64,000 bases of DNA from CAYQOX01 sp964419335 (GTDB taxonomy: Bacteria > Hinthialibacterota > Hinthialibacteria > Hinthialibacterales > Hinthialibacteraceae): positions 83,260 through 147,259 of the forward strand of contig CAYQOX010000005.1 of assembly GCA_964419335.1 (NCBI GenBank), in the 5' to 3' direction. Positions 43,439 through 51,945 of the stretch are shown here, piece after piece. The notes beneath the pieces were generated by a model. That model had not been told where the DNA came from. It searched no databases and saw only the letters and a list, made by a program, of their open reading frames with translations. A program made the position numbers and the translations under genes. How positions within the stretch are numbered: position 1 is the first letter of the stretch; every line of letters begins with the position of its first letter.

Positions 43439-44986
43439 CTAGAATTTGTACATCAACTGAAAACGTACAAAGAAGGCGTCATCTGCACCATCAAGGTAAT
43501 AATCCCCGGGATCAAACCACTCGGCGAGGAAGTGAGTACTGATGTTTTCATTGAAGACATAATACGTGAGCCACTGCAAATTATGGCCGCGTTCCTTACC
43601 GGTCCCCGGTCCAACATCTTCATCCGCATAGTAGTAGAGATAACGCAGACTTTGAGTTAATTGTTTCGTGGGTTTCACGGTTATCATCGCTTCGGGAATC
43701 ATCATGTTAGACCATGCACCGAGATCAGGATCATTGTGTTGGTTCGCAAACTTAAATCCATCGTAGAGAGAATAGATATACAGTTCGCTATATTTTGGCC
43801 ATTGTCCATAAAAATCATCCCACCCTTCGTAATCTTCGGTTGAAGGATCATCACCCGAGAAGTAAGAAAAGGCTGTCTTAAAACTAGGTTTCCACAATAC
43901 ATCTTCCAGTGTAACCGTCCCATGTACATAGCCGCCCCAGGCATCACGATCGACATTGGTGGTTCCTTCGTGGTTAAACCCGTTGGCAGGATCGTTCGCA
44001 TAAGTAGGCACTCCGGTTAGATCCATATTCCCCCACTCATACCCACCTTCTGCGGCTAGATCAAGTTTGACCGAATCGCCATAACTGGTGGTCGTTCGCA
44101 TACCAATGAGGTAAGTTTGTTCTTTAGGAGAAGGATCATAAGGTGGATATGGGTAATCTTTATTACCGGGATGTCCTGAGGTATCAGCGGCATCGTTCTT
44201 GTTGCGAGTGAGGAAGTAGGGTTCAAGATTAAGTCCCCAATCCTCGATCAATAGTTTGTTATAGATACCGTACAAATCCTCATCATCGGAGGCTTGAAAA
44301 TTATTTTCCTGCACTTTGGAATACAACAAATCAGTAGAACCTAATTCATGATTCCAATTCAGCTTGACTGCATCAAAAGCAATCGTTTGTGAACCATCAT
44401 AAGGGGTTCCATCCAACATAACCAATCCTTCCCCATAAATCAGGTCCTGACGGCCAACCCGAAGATTCACACCGGAGCCAAAAATATCTTTCACTTCACC
44501 CCATGCGTTATCAAAGGCGGCGTCTTTGGCTTCAACGTTATAGCCATAGTGCTCGTTATCCTCGCCCCAGAACCATTCTTTGGTGAATCGAACATAGGCT
44601 TCAAAATTATCGGTAGGAAGCCAATCAAAATAGACCCGTGGACGAAACCGGAAGACAGAACGCTCATCGTTAAATCCATCATCATTAAAGTCCCAAACGT
44701 TATCGAAGTACAAACCACGCCAACGAATATCCCCCCCGACTTTCAATGAACCGGTACCCAGCAGTTTCATTTCGGGGATTTCTTCGTGTGCTTCTTCAAT
44801 AGCCTCTTCTTCGGCTTCCGCTGCTTTCTTCTCTTCTAATAAGCCTTTTAATTCTTCCAACTGCTGTTCTAGTTGCTTCACCCGCTGTTCGAGATTATCT
44901 TGTGATTGAGCCATTGCCGGTGAAACAGCAAAAACAACAATCAACACGAACCACACACTGAATTTGATAAACGGATGTTTGCCCAT
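43439..44986 (-). CDS. Outer-membrane beta-barrel protein (alginate-export/porin-like)
   Basis: The protein has 515 residues. Signal peptide (1-26, ending PAMA), then a coiled coil (about 29-65, NLEQRVKQLEQQLEELKGLLEEKKA) like those that tether porins to peptidoglycan. The rest alternates amphipathic strands with long polar loops (GSLKVGGDIRWRGLYFDNVWDFNDDGFNDERSVFRFRPRVYFDW) and ends with the terminal Phe (FVRFQLMYKF) used in outer-membrane barrel assembly. The pattern fits the alginate-export family barrel, used by many substrates, not only alginate. Position between the ligase and the liv genes suggests outer-membrane entry for the same substrate. Confidence 0.82.
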   Translation of the reverse strand: MGKHPFIKFSVWFVLIVVFAVSPAMAQSQDNLEQRVKQLEQQLEELKGLLEEKKAAEAEEEAIEEAHEEIPEMKLLGTGSLKVGGDIRWRGLYFDNVWDFNDDGFNDERSVFRFRPRVYFDWLPTDNFEAYVRFTKEWFWGEDNEHYGYNVEAKDAAFDNAWGEVKDIFGSGVNLRVGRQDLIYGEGLVMLDGTPYDGSQTIAFDAVKLNWNHELGSTDLLYSKVQENNFQASDDEDLYGIYNKLLIEDWGLNLEPYFLTRNKNDAADTSGHPGNKDYPYPPYDPSPKEQTYLIGMRTTTSYGDSVKLDLAAEGGYEWGNMDLTGVPTYANDPANGFNHEGTTNVDRDAWGGYVHGTVTLEDVLWKPSFKTAFSYFSGDDPSTEDYEGWDDFYGQWPKYSELYIYSLYDGFKFANQHNDPDLGAWSNMMIPEAMITVKPTKQLTQSLRYLYYYADEDVGPGTGKERGHNLQWLTYYVFNENISTHFLAEWFDPGDYYLDGADDAFFVRFQLMYKF

Positions 44987-45118
44987 TCAAACCTCCCCAA
45001 TAATTTTGTGTTTTTCAACAGATTGAACCTCACACTTCGCGCGGTTGTTTTACTATCTTTGAAGAATTTCTCAGCAAACAAAAACGATTCCACCTCCTTT
45101 CTTAATACAATGCCTATT

Positions 45119-46447
45119 TCAGACTCCTTTCTTCACTTCATTCCGAAGATCAATAACACGTTTGGATTTTCCAGTCGTACGTTCAATGGATTTGGGTTCT
45201 ACAAATATGACTTTAGGCGTTAATCCCAATCGGGTGCGTAAATGATGGGTGACTTTGGTTTCGAATTGATGAAGGCGTTTCATTTGGTCGGTAAAAAGAG
45301 CTTCTTCCAACTCCACCCGGACTTCCATATCATCCAGAGCCCCATTTTTCCGCAAAACAATTTGATAATGAGGTTCTACACCTTCCACTTCCAGCAGCGC
45401 TTCTTCCACTTGAGAGGGATAAATATTTACTCCGCGAATGATCAGCATATCGTCGCTTCGCCCCATGACTTTTTCCATACGTGGAAAAGTACGTCCACAA
45501 GGACAGGGCTCGGGGATGAAGCGGGTGATATCCCGCGTGCGATAGCGCAACATAGGCATGGCTTCTTTGGTGATGGTCGTAATCACCAATTCTCCCGTTT
45601 CTCCCATGGGAACTGGCTCATGGGTCTCAGGATCAAGCACTTCGGCGAGGAAATGATCTTCAAAGAGATGCATTCCAAACTGCTGTGAACATTCACCGGC
45701 AACTCCCGGTCCCATCACTTCGGAAAGCCCGTAGTTATCTGTGGCCTTAATGCCGAGGCTTTGTTCGATTTGGGAGCGAATTTGTTCTGTCCAGGGTTCG
45801 CCGCCAAACAATCCCACCCGGAGCGAGATATGATTCCAATCAATCCCCAGTTCACGAATCACTTCGCCCAAACGTAAAGCATACGAAGGCGTACACACGA
45901 GGGCGGTGGAGTGAAAATCTTTCATGATTTGAATTTGCCGCTCGGTATTACCGCTAGATACAGGGATCACAGCGGCACCGACTTTTTCTGCTCCGTAATG
46001 TAAACCAAAACCACCGGTAAACAATCCGTACCCAAAAGCGATTTGAATGACGTCTTTTTCGGTTACGCCTCCCCCTACAAGCACACGTGCCACAAGTTCA
46101 GACCAAGTATCCAAATCTTTACGGCTATAAGGAACCACCGTAGGTTTGCCCGTGGTTCCAGAAGAAGCATGGATACGTACCACTTGTTCAAAGGGTGTAG
46201 CTAATAAACCATAAGGGTAGTGATCTCGTAATTCATCCTTGGTGGTAAACGGAATACGGCGGATATCATCCAAGGATTGAATTGAATCTGGAGTGAGGTT
46301 GGCTTGCTTCAAGCGCTCCCGATAAAAAGGAACGTTTTCATAGACACGCGCAACGGTGTCAACCAGACGCCGCCATTGCAATGCACGCATGGCTTCTGTG
46401 GGCAAACATTCAAATTCCCGGTTCCATATACGTTCTGTCGTGTTCAC
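45119..46447 (-). CDS. Phenylacetate-CoA ligase (AMP-forming)
   Basis: The protein has 442 residues and a GTG start with AAGGG upstream. PaaK signatures are complete: phosphate loop ASSGTTGKPTVV, YGLSEVMGPGVAGEC, CPCGRTFPRMEKV, SDDMLIIRGVNIYPSQVE, and the C-terminal GKSKRVIDLRNE with the candidate catalytic Lys. The enzyme forms aryl-acetyl-CoA from phenylacetate or indoleacetate with ATP. Next to iorAB, a link with arylpyruvate oxidation is likely. It sits in the leftward operon after the ACT gene with about 148 bases between, and before the barrel protein (132 bases). Confidence 0.88.
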   Translation of the reverse strand: MNTTERIWNREFECLPTEAMRALQWRRLVDTVARVYENVPFYRERLKQANLTPDSIQSLDDIRRIPFTTKDELRDHYPYGLLATPFEQVVRIHASSGTTGKPTVVPYSRKDLDTWSELVARVLVGGGVTEKDVIQIAFGYGLFTGGFGLHYGAEKVGAAVIPVSSGNTERQIQIMKDFHSTALVCTPSYALRLGEVIRELGIDWNHISLRVGLFGGEPWTEQIRSQIEQSLGIKATDNYGLSEVMGPGVAGECSQQFGMHLFEDHFLAEVLDPETHEPVPMGETGELVITTITKEAMPMLRYRTRDITRFIPEPCPCGRTFPRMEKVMGRSDDMLIIRGVNIYPSQVEEALLEVEGVEPHYQIVLRKNGALDDMEVRVELEEALFTDQMKRLHQFETKVTHHLRTRLGLTPKVIFVEPKSIERTTGKSKRVIDLRNEVKKGV

Positions 46448-46594
46448 GGATGCGAATACCCTTATATTTTCCGATAATTTTTTGCTATCTATATAAAAGA
46501 ATTAGAAGTCCAGTGATGGAATAAAATTCATGGGCTCACATTCAATTAAAAACGAACTTTCTTCCCTAATCACATTTCTCTTAAAAAGTGAAAT

Positions 46595-47026
46595 TTAGAT
46601 ATTGTATAAATCTTCTCCACTCAATATTCGAAGATTATTTGCTTGGATCACTTGGACTGCGTGGTCTACCTCTTCGAACCGGAAGATCAAAATCGCTTGT
46701 TCGCCAGAGCGTTCGACAAATCCGTAGAGATATTCAATATTCACGCCTTCTTTCCCTAACAGAGTTAAAACATCTGATAAGCTGCCTGGGGCATCAGGGA
46801 TTTCTACAGCGACAACTTCAGTAGCCAGAACCGTGAATTTATGATCACGTAAAATACCCAAGGCTTTATCGACATCATTCACGATCAAACGAACAATGCC
46901 GAAATCATGGGTATCGGCCAAGGTCATCGCGCGAATATTGATATCGCCATCGCGCAAAACTTGTGTTACCTCAGCCACTCGGCCGGTTCGGTTTTCAACA
47001 AAAACAGAAATTTGACGTAATTTCAT
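46595..47026 (-). CDS. Tandem ACT-domain protein
   Basis: The protein has 143 residues and two ACT domains (about 1-65: QISVFVENRTGRVAEVTQVLRDGDINIRAMTLADTHDFGIVRLIV; about 70-140: VEIPDAPGSLSDVLTLLGKEGVNIEYLYGFVERSGEQAILIFRF). ACT domains bind amino acids and tune enzyme activity. Genes of this kind are commonly paired with phenylacetate-CoA ligase in anaerobes and archaea, and here it lies between two ligase genes, 25 bases after the first. It probably senses an aromatic amino acid and modulates the ligases. Confidence 0.92.
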   Translation of the reverse strand: MKLRQISVFVENRTGRVAEVTQVLRDGDINIRAMTLADTHDFGIVRLIVNDVDKALGILRDHKFTVLATEVVAVEIPDAPGSLSDVLTLLGKEGVNIEYLYGFVERSGEQAILIFRFEEVDHAVQVIQANNLRILSGEDLYNI

Positions 47027-47050
47027 AAAGGCCTCCTTGTCCTATGCCCT

Positions 47051-48358
47051 TTACGAATCATTTAGTTTTCGGTGATCCAAAACGCGTTTGGCTTTGCCCA
47101 TGCTGCGTTCAATCGTCTTGGGTTCCACCAATTGAATTTTGGCACCTAAGCCTAAGGTGGTTTCAATTTCTTGGGCGATGCGGTCTTGGATTTCTTCGAG
47201 TTGTTTTACCTCATCGGAGAAAATTTTCTCGGCGACCTCGACTTGCACCGTCATTTCATCCAAAACTCCTCGTTTATCAATAATGATTTGATAATGAGGT
47301 TCGACACCTTGGATATTGAAGAGAATTTCTTCGATCTGGGAGGGAAACACATTCACACCGCGAATGATAAGCATATCATCGGTACGTCCAGTCACTCTTT
47401 CCATACGGGGATGGGTACGGCCACAAGGACAAGCGCCATAGTGTAGTTGGGTGATATCTCGAGTGCGGAAACGCAAGACCGGGAAGGCCTCTTTCGTCAA
47501 GCAGGTGAAGACTAATTCGCCTTTTTCTCCTTCTGGCAAGGTCTCGCCCGTATCCGGATCGATAATCTCAGGATAAAAGTGATCATCGAAGATATGCAGA
47601 TGATTTTGCACTTCGCATTCTGAAGAAACGCCCGGACCGATAATTTCACTTAATCCATAAATATCAATCGCCATAATGTTGAGGCGTTTCTCGATTTCAT
47701 TTCGCATTTGGGTGCTCCAAGGTTCAGCCCCAAAGATACCCGCTTTCAAGCGGAGAGATTTGGGATCAATCCCCATCTCTTCCATCACTTCAGCAATAAA
47801 CAATGAATAGGAAGGTGTGCAGGCAAGAATTGTGGTTTGAAAATCCTGCATAATCATGACTTGGCGTTTGGTATTCCCTCCAGAGATAGGAATCACTGTC
47901 GCTCCTACCTTTTCTGCTCCGTAATGAGCCCCCAGGCCGCCGGTAAATAAGCCATACCCATAAGCCACCTGGATAATGTCATCACTGGTTCCCCCTGCAC
48001 AACAAATGGTACGAGCCATTAATTCTGCCCATGTATCGATATCCTCACGGGTATAGCCCACCACGACTGGCTTGCCGGTGGTTCCTGAAGATGAATGGAC
48101 ACGTACAATTTGTTCCATAGGAACCGCAAACATCCCGAAGGGATAATTTTCTCGGAGATCATCTTTTGTGGTAAAAGGGATTTTTGAGATATCCTTCAGA
48201 GATTGAATATGCTCGGGACGAAGCCCAATTTCATCAAATTTCTTCTTGTAGCATGGGATGTGTTCATAGGCCCGGCGAACGGCATTTCTCAAACGATAAA
48301 ATTGAAGCGCTTTCCGTTCTTCAACCGGCATACATTCCATTTCTTGATTCCAAATCAT
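47051..48358 (-). CDS. Phenylacetate-CoA ligase (AMP-forming), promoter-proximal copy
   Basis: ATG 48358 is fixed by AAGGAG nine bases upstream; 435 residues. Complete PaaK motifs: SSSGTTGKPVVVGYT, YGLSEIIGPGVSSECE, CPCGRTHPRMERV, DDMLIIRGVNVFPSQIE, GKAKRVLDHR. It shares the architecture of the second ligase at 45119-46447 and both look active, so they may have different aryl specificities. It is the first gene of the leftward operon that runs to the degraded ligase at 37345. Confidence 0.9.
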   Translation of the reverse strand: MIWNQEMECMPVEERKALQFYRLRNAVRRAYEHIPCYKKKFDEIGLRPEHIQSLKDISKIPFTTKDDLRENYPFGMFAVPMEQIVRVHSSSGTTGKPVVVGYTREDIDTWAELMARTICCAGGTSDDIIQVAYGYGLFTGGLGAHYGAEKVGATVIPISGGNTKRQVMIMQDFQTTILACTPSYSLFIAEVMEEMGIDPKSLRLKAGIFGAEPWSTQMRNEIEKRLNIMAIDIYGLSEIIGPGVSSECEVQNHLHIFDDHFYPEIIDPDTGETLPEGEKGELVFTCLTKEAFPVLRFRTRDITQLHYGACPCGRTHPRMERVTGRTDDMLIIRGVNVFPSQIEEILFNIQGVEPHYQIIIDKRGVLDEMTVQVEVAEKIFSDEVKQLEEIQDRIAQEIETTLGLGAKIQLVEPKTIERSMGKAKRVLDHRKLNDS

Positions 48359-48847
48359 AAATCCACTCCTTGATCTTGAATCGCAAGAAATCAACATTCC
48401 AATTCGGTGCTAAATATCATCATTGTTTGTGAGAATGGAATAGAAGGCTTTACTTCTTCTCCTAAATCCACTGTGGGATACAGTGTAATGGAATCTAAAA
48501 ACAAAACCGATTAGAACAATGCGCTTATCATCCCCAATTTCATTCCATTTGTGAATGGGAACAACGCTTTTTGGAGCATTTTTTTGATAAGAAATTTTTC
48601 ATTCTTTGCGCAATGTTATAGTTGATCAAATTTACTATTTATATCATCTATTAAACTGCTTTAAACGATTCCCCAGGCTTATAAGTAGATTAGAGTTCCT
48701 CAATAGAGAGTTATCTTGTACTCGGGAAGGGATCGGTAAAGGTATGTGAATTGGGGACTGATAATCAAACAAGGGAAGTTCTTCCAATGGTTTCATTAAA
48801 AAACACTGGGTTTGACCTTCTTTTTTACGCAGAAATGAATTTCCCCG
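48359..48847. other. Divergent intergenic region between the paaK/liv operon and aroF
   Basis: About 490 bases without a supportable gene. It holds a dyad CACTGT-GGGAT-ACAGTG (48469-48485) and two similar stretches TTTGTGAGAATGG (near 48426) and TTTGTGAATGG (near 48549). These look like regulatory-protein sites for the leftward operon. A weak leftward frame of 50 codons (48644-48796) lacks a ribosome site and is not called. Confidence 0.3.
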
Positions 48848-48875
48848 TTGACAGTATATAATATGTGTATATGAT
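48848..48875 (+). promoter_or_regulatory. Strong promoter of aroF
   Basis: TTGACA (6 of 6) at 48848-48853, a 16-base spacer and TATGAT (5 of 6) at 48870-48875. Transcription would begin near 48882 and run about 228 bases before the aroF start. Confidence 0.75.
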
Positions 48876-48926
48876 ATTGGTGAGCAGTAAAAAAAACAAA
48901 TAGAGAAAACCCTCAATTTAATAATT

Positions 48927-49010
48927 ATGTTGGAAAGAACTTTCTTCTTTAATTTTTATTGGTTTTATTTTATCCACCCACATAAAGGGGAGGAGGAAGG
49001 CTCTTTCTAA
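48927..49010 (+). CDS. Attenuator leader peptide of aroF, 27 codons, aromatic-rich
   Basis: ATG 48927 to TAA 49008. After MLERT the next ten codons encode FFFNFYWFYF, nine aromatic residues (six Phe, two Tyr, one Trp) in ten positions. The rest (IHP, HKG, EEE, GSF) is polar. Peptides of this type stall ribosomes when charged Phe/Tyr/Trp tRNA is scarce. The frame is followed by a terminator hairpin, and codons 25-27 overlap a segment that can pair with the left arm of the terminator. No good Shine-Dalgarno precedes the ATG (upstream is AT-rich), which is the main weakness. It is too small to be an enzyme; its role would be regulatory only. Confidence 0.7.
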   Translation: MLERTFFFNFYWFYFIHPHKGEEEGSF

Positions 49011-49072
49011 CAACGCCCAGTCAAAAAGATCTAAAGACGCCGTTGGAAATCCTTCCGACGGCGTTTTTTTTT
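48933..49072 (+). promoter_or_regulatory. Transcription attenuator of aroF (1:2, 2:3 and 3:4 pairings)
   Basis: Segment 3:4 terminator: ACGCCGTTGGAA (49037-49048), loop ATCC, TTCCGACGGCGT (49053-49064), and a T-run of nine. Segment 2:3 antiterminator: GGCTCTTT (48999-49006) pairs with AAAGACGCC (49033-49041) with one bulged C, taking over the base of the terminator. Segment 1:2: GAAAGA (48933-48938) can pair with TCTTTC (49002-49007). A ribosome stalled on the aromatic codons (48942-48971) would mask segment 1 and let 2:3 form, so transcription continues into aroF. A ribosome that reaches the stop covers segment 2 and lets 3:4 form. I saw no T-box element here. Confidence 0.7.
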
Positions 49073-49109
49073 AAATCATTCTAACGAGTATGGAAAACTG
49101 GAGGAAATC

Positions 49110-50177
49110 ATGATTGTCGTAATGAAACACAACTGTAGTCAGGAAAATGTTGATAATGTGGTTGAGGTTATCAAAGAGGGGCAAGCCAAACCGATGATAA
49201 GTGAAGGTGAAGAGACCACGATCATCGGTGTAATTGGAATCAACCATCACGTATTGCCGGAAGATTTAAGCGCATGTCCAGGGGTAGAACGGGTGATACC
49301 AATCTCGGCTCCCTATAAGTTGGCTAGCCGTGATCTGCATGCAGAAGACAGCGTCTTCACCATTGAGCCAAAAAATGGGATTCCCTTTTCGATCGGAGGT
49401 GGTCATATTGCACTCATCGCCGGACCTTGCACAGTAGAAAGTGAAGAGCAAATTATAACCGCTGCTAAAGCTGTCAAAGAAGCTGGCGCTTCGGCATTAC
49501 GTGGCGGCGCATTCAAACCCCGAACCAGTCCCTACTCGTTTCAAGGTCATAAAGAAGAAGGCTTGAAAATGCTTGCCACGGCACGAGAAGAGACCGGCTT
49601 ACCCATCGTCACTGAATTGATGAGCGAGAAGAACGCTGAGTTGGTTGCAGAATACACGGATGTCATTCAGATTGGTGCCCGAAATATGCAAAATTACCCG
49701 CTGTTGGAGTTAGTGGGGCATTTAGACAAACCGGTATTATTGAAGCGTGGATTAAGTGCGACCCTTGATGAATTCTTGCTGGCGGCAGAATATATCTTAG
49801 TACGGGGAAATGAACGAGTCATCCTGTGTGAACGAGGAGTACGTACTTTTGAAAATGATACGCGCTTTACCCTTTCCTTGAGTTCGATCCCCCTGTTGCA
49901 AGAACGCACCCATTTGCCTATAATCACAGACCCCAGTCATGGAACTGGAAAAGCCTCACTGGTACGAGCCATGTGCCGAGCCTCTCTTGCCGCGGGCGCA
50001 GATGGATTGCTCATTGAAGTCCATCCCGATCCCAGTCATGCCAAAGTGGATGGAGATCAATCCATCACCGCCAACGAATTTCAGCGGATCATGGGTGATG
50101 CGCATCAATTCGCCCCATTATTGAACAAAGTGGTATGTGATTCTCGTTTACCCAGTGCCAAGGCGGTAGGGGTATAA
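49110..50177 (+). CDS. aroF: DAHP synthase (3-deoxy-7-phosphoheptulonate synthase, AroF/type I-beta)
   Basis: The protein has 355 residues. The N-terminal 75 residues form a ferredoxin-like regulatory domain (MIVVMKHNCSQENVDNVVEVI), as in Thermotoga-type DAHP synthases inhibited by Phe/Tyr. The catalytic barrel has IAGPCTVESEEQI, ALRGGAFKPRTSPYSFQG, QIGARNMQN, VLLKRG, ERGVRTFE, TDPSHGTGK and IEVHPDPSHAKVDGDQS. It condenses phosphoenolpyruvate and erythrose 4-phosphate at the entry of the shikimate pathway. GGAGGAAATC sets the start. It follows the aromatic-rich leader and terminator, so it is likely regulated both by attenuation and by allostery. Confidence 0.95.
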   Translation: MIVVMKHNCSQENVDNVVEVIKEGQAKPMISEGEETTIIGVIGINHHVLPEDLSACPGVERVIPISAPYKLASRDLHAEDSVFTIEPKNGIPFSIGGGHIALIAGPCTVESEEQIITAAKAVKEAGASALRGGAFKPRTSPYSFQGHKEEGLKMLATAREETGLPIVTELMSEKNAELVAEYTDVIQIGARNMQNYPLLELVGHLDKPVLLKRGLSATLDEFLLAAEYILVRGNERVILCERGVRTFENDTRFTLSLSSIPLLQERTHLPIITDPSHGTGKASLVRAMCRASLAAGADGLLIEVHPDPSHAKVDGDQSITANEFQRIMGDAHQFAPLLNKVVCDSRLPSAKAVGV

Positions 50178-50241
50178 CATTTTAGAGAAACAAGACGAAG
50201 ACCACTTGTGAAACTGTTGCTTGTCGCATAAAATTTTTATC

Positions 50242-50273
50242 GCCCCGTTGTATCTACTGAACGGGGCTTTTTT
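50242..50273 (+). terminator. Intrinsic terminator after aroF
   Basis: GCCCCGTT (50242-50249) and AACGGGGC (50260-50267) with six Ts. A promoter-like pair (TTGTGA 50206-50211, 17 bases, TAAAAT 50229-50234) lies just before it and could serve iorA, placing this hairpin at the very 5' end of that transcript. Confidence 0.85.
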
Positions 50274-50314
50274 ATAAGGAAGTCTCATCAACTTAATCAT
50301 GATAAGGGATCATC

Positions 50315-51943
50315 ATGAAAGAAAATGAACGGATGTTATTAAGTGGTAATGAAGCGATTGCCCTGGCGGCCAAAAACGCAGGGGTTATATTAGGTACCGG
50401 ATATCCAGGGACTCCCTCTACAGAAATATTGGAAAATTTTTATGAATTTGGAGGGAAAGCCCAATGGGCCCCCAATGAGAAAGTCGCTTTGGAAGTGGGT
50501 CTTGGTTCTGCTTTCGCTGGAGGACGAACCCTCATTACCATGAAGCATGTCGGTTTAAATGTGGCCGCTGATGCATTATTTACGGCGGCCTATACCGGAG
50601 TGACGGGTGGCTTAGTGATCATATCTGCAGATGATCCAGGAATGGCTTCCAGTCAAAATGAGCAAGACAACCGGAATTTTGCCCAAGCGGCGGGAGTCCC
50701 AATGCTGGAGCCCAGTGATTCACAAGAGGCTTATGACCTGATGGAGCATGGACTTCATATTTCAGAGCGCTGGCATATCCCTGTCATGCTGCGTTTAACA
50801 ACTCGTATTTGTCATTCAAAAACGATCGTCTATCCCCACCCCTTACATGGGCCCGCGTCGGCACCAAACTACATCCGGGACATCCAAGGCCGGGTTATGA
50901 TTCCCGCCTACGCTCGTCCGGCTCATAAACGTTTGCGAGATAAGCTGAAAGAAATCAAGCAGTGGAATGAATCCTGTACCCTTAATCCTATCTATGAGGG
51001 TGATTCATCTTTGGGGATCATCACTTCTGGGGTCAGTGTTATGCACTCGCGCGAAGCAGCCCCAGAGGCAAAAGTATTAAAACTTGGATTCACTTATCCA
51101 TTACCAATTAACAAGATCCGTGAATTTGCTGCCAGTGTCGAACGCTGCGTGGTGATTGAAGAAGGGGATCCTTATTTATACAACGCCATTCGTGCTGCTG
51201 ATATTCCAGTAGAAGGCAAGAATGAAATGTTTCGCTTTGGTGAACTGAATGTAACGCGAGTGCGCCGCATCCTGAATAACGATTTATCTGAAGAAACACC
51301 TCCTCCCAAAGGGAAACCGCCGCAACTATGTCAAGGCTGTCCTCACCGCAATGTTTTTCATATTTTGCATGACCAGGGATGCATCGTAGCCGGCGATATC
51401 GGATGTTATACCTTGGGTGTGCTGCCTCCCTTTGAAGCCATGGACACTTGTGTTTGCATGGGAGCCAGCATCGGAGTCGGTTTGGGTTTACGCCATACCT
51501 TACCTAAGGAGCAAGCCCAAAAAGTGGTCAGTGTGATCGGTGACAGCACGTTCGTACATAGCGGAATCACCGGGCTGGTAGAGATGGTTTACAACCCACC
51601 CCCTACCGGGCATTTAGTGCTAATTCTTGATAATGGAACCACGGCTATGACCGGTTTGCAAGAACACCCTGGTACGGGACGAACGTTGGGGCATGAACCT
51701 ACGGGTAAAATTGATTTTGAATCATTGGCCAAATCCATCGGGATTCATAATGTCCATACGATCGAACCAACCAAGAATACAGATCAGCTAGAAGAACAAA
51801 TCAAGGAAGCATTAGAGAAAGAAGATCTTTCTTTGATTATTGCACGCCGGCCATGTGTGCTCGCTGCCAAAAAAATACGTGAATACGATAAAGCCGCGAT
51901 GGAAAATAAAACATGTGAATGCACAATGGAAAAGGTGGATTAA
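50315..51943 (+). CDS. iorA: Indolepyruvate ferredoxin oxidoreductase alpha subunit, lacking the ferredoxin domain
   Basis: The protein has 542 residues. The N-terminal pyrimidine-binding half has LLSGNEAIALAAKNAGVILGTGYPGTPSTE, then VALEVGLGSAFAGGR. The thiamine-diphosphate part has CQGCPHRNVFHIL, CIVAGDIGCYTLGVLPP, SVIGDSTFVHSGITGL and LILDNGTTAMTG. It oxidises aryl-pyruvates (from Trp, Tyr, Phe) to aryl-acetyl-CoA with ferredoxin. Classical IorA carries two [4Fe-4S] clusters in a C-terminal ferredoxin-like domain of 60-80 residues; this protein ends at KTCECTMEKVD, and iorB begins two bases later. Electron transfer must therefore use another protein or another cluster. Confidence 0.93.
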   Translation: MKENERMLLSGNEAIALAAKNAGVILGTGYPGTPSTEILENFYEFGGKAQWAPNEKVALEVGLGSAFAGGRTLITMKHVGLNVAADALFTAAYTGVTGGLVIISADDPGMASSQNEQDNRNFAQAAGVPMLEPSDSQEAYDLMEHGLHISERWHIPVMLRLTTRICHSKTIVYPHPLHGPASAPNYIRDIQGRVMIPAYARPAHKRLRDKLKEIKQWNESCTLNPIYEGDSSLGIITSGVSVMHSREAAPEAKVLKLGFTYPLPINKIREFAASVERCVVIEEGDPYLYNAIRAADIPVEGKNEMFRFGELNVTRVRRILNNDLSEETPPPKGKPPQLCQGCPHRNVFHILHDQGCIVAGDIGCYTLGVLPPFEAMDTCVCMGASIGVGLGLRHTLPKEQAQKVVSVIGDSTFVHSGITGLVEMVYNPPPTGHLVLILDNGTTAMTGLQEHPGTGRTLGHEPTGKIDFESLAKSIGIHNVHTIEPTKNTDQLEEQIKEALEKEDLSLIIARRPCVLAAKKIREYDKAAMENKTCECTMEKVD

Positions 51944-51945
51944 TC

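Noticed and set aside
48644..48916. Leftward frame of 90 codons (or 50 from an inner ATG at 48796) in the divergent region before aroF
   Set aside because: No ribosome site and no clear promoter; overlaps the aroF promoter in its long form; composition not convincing.
48882..49109. T-box riboswitch in front of aroF
   Set aside because: No AGGGTGGNACCGCG-like antiterminator sequence; the aromatic codons and alternative pairings explain the leader better.
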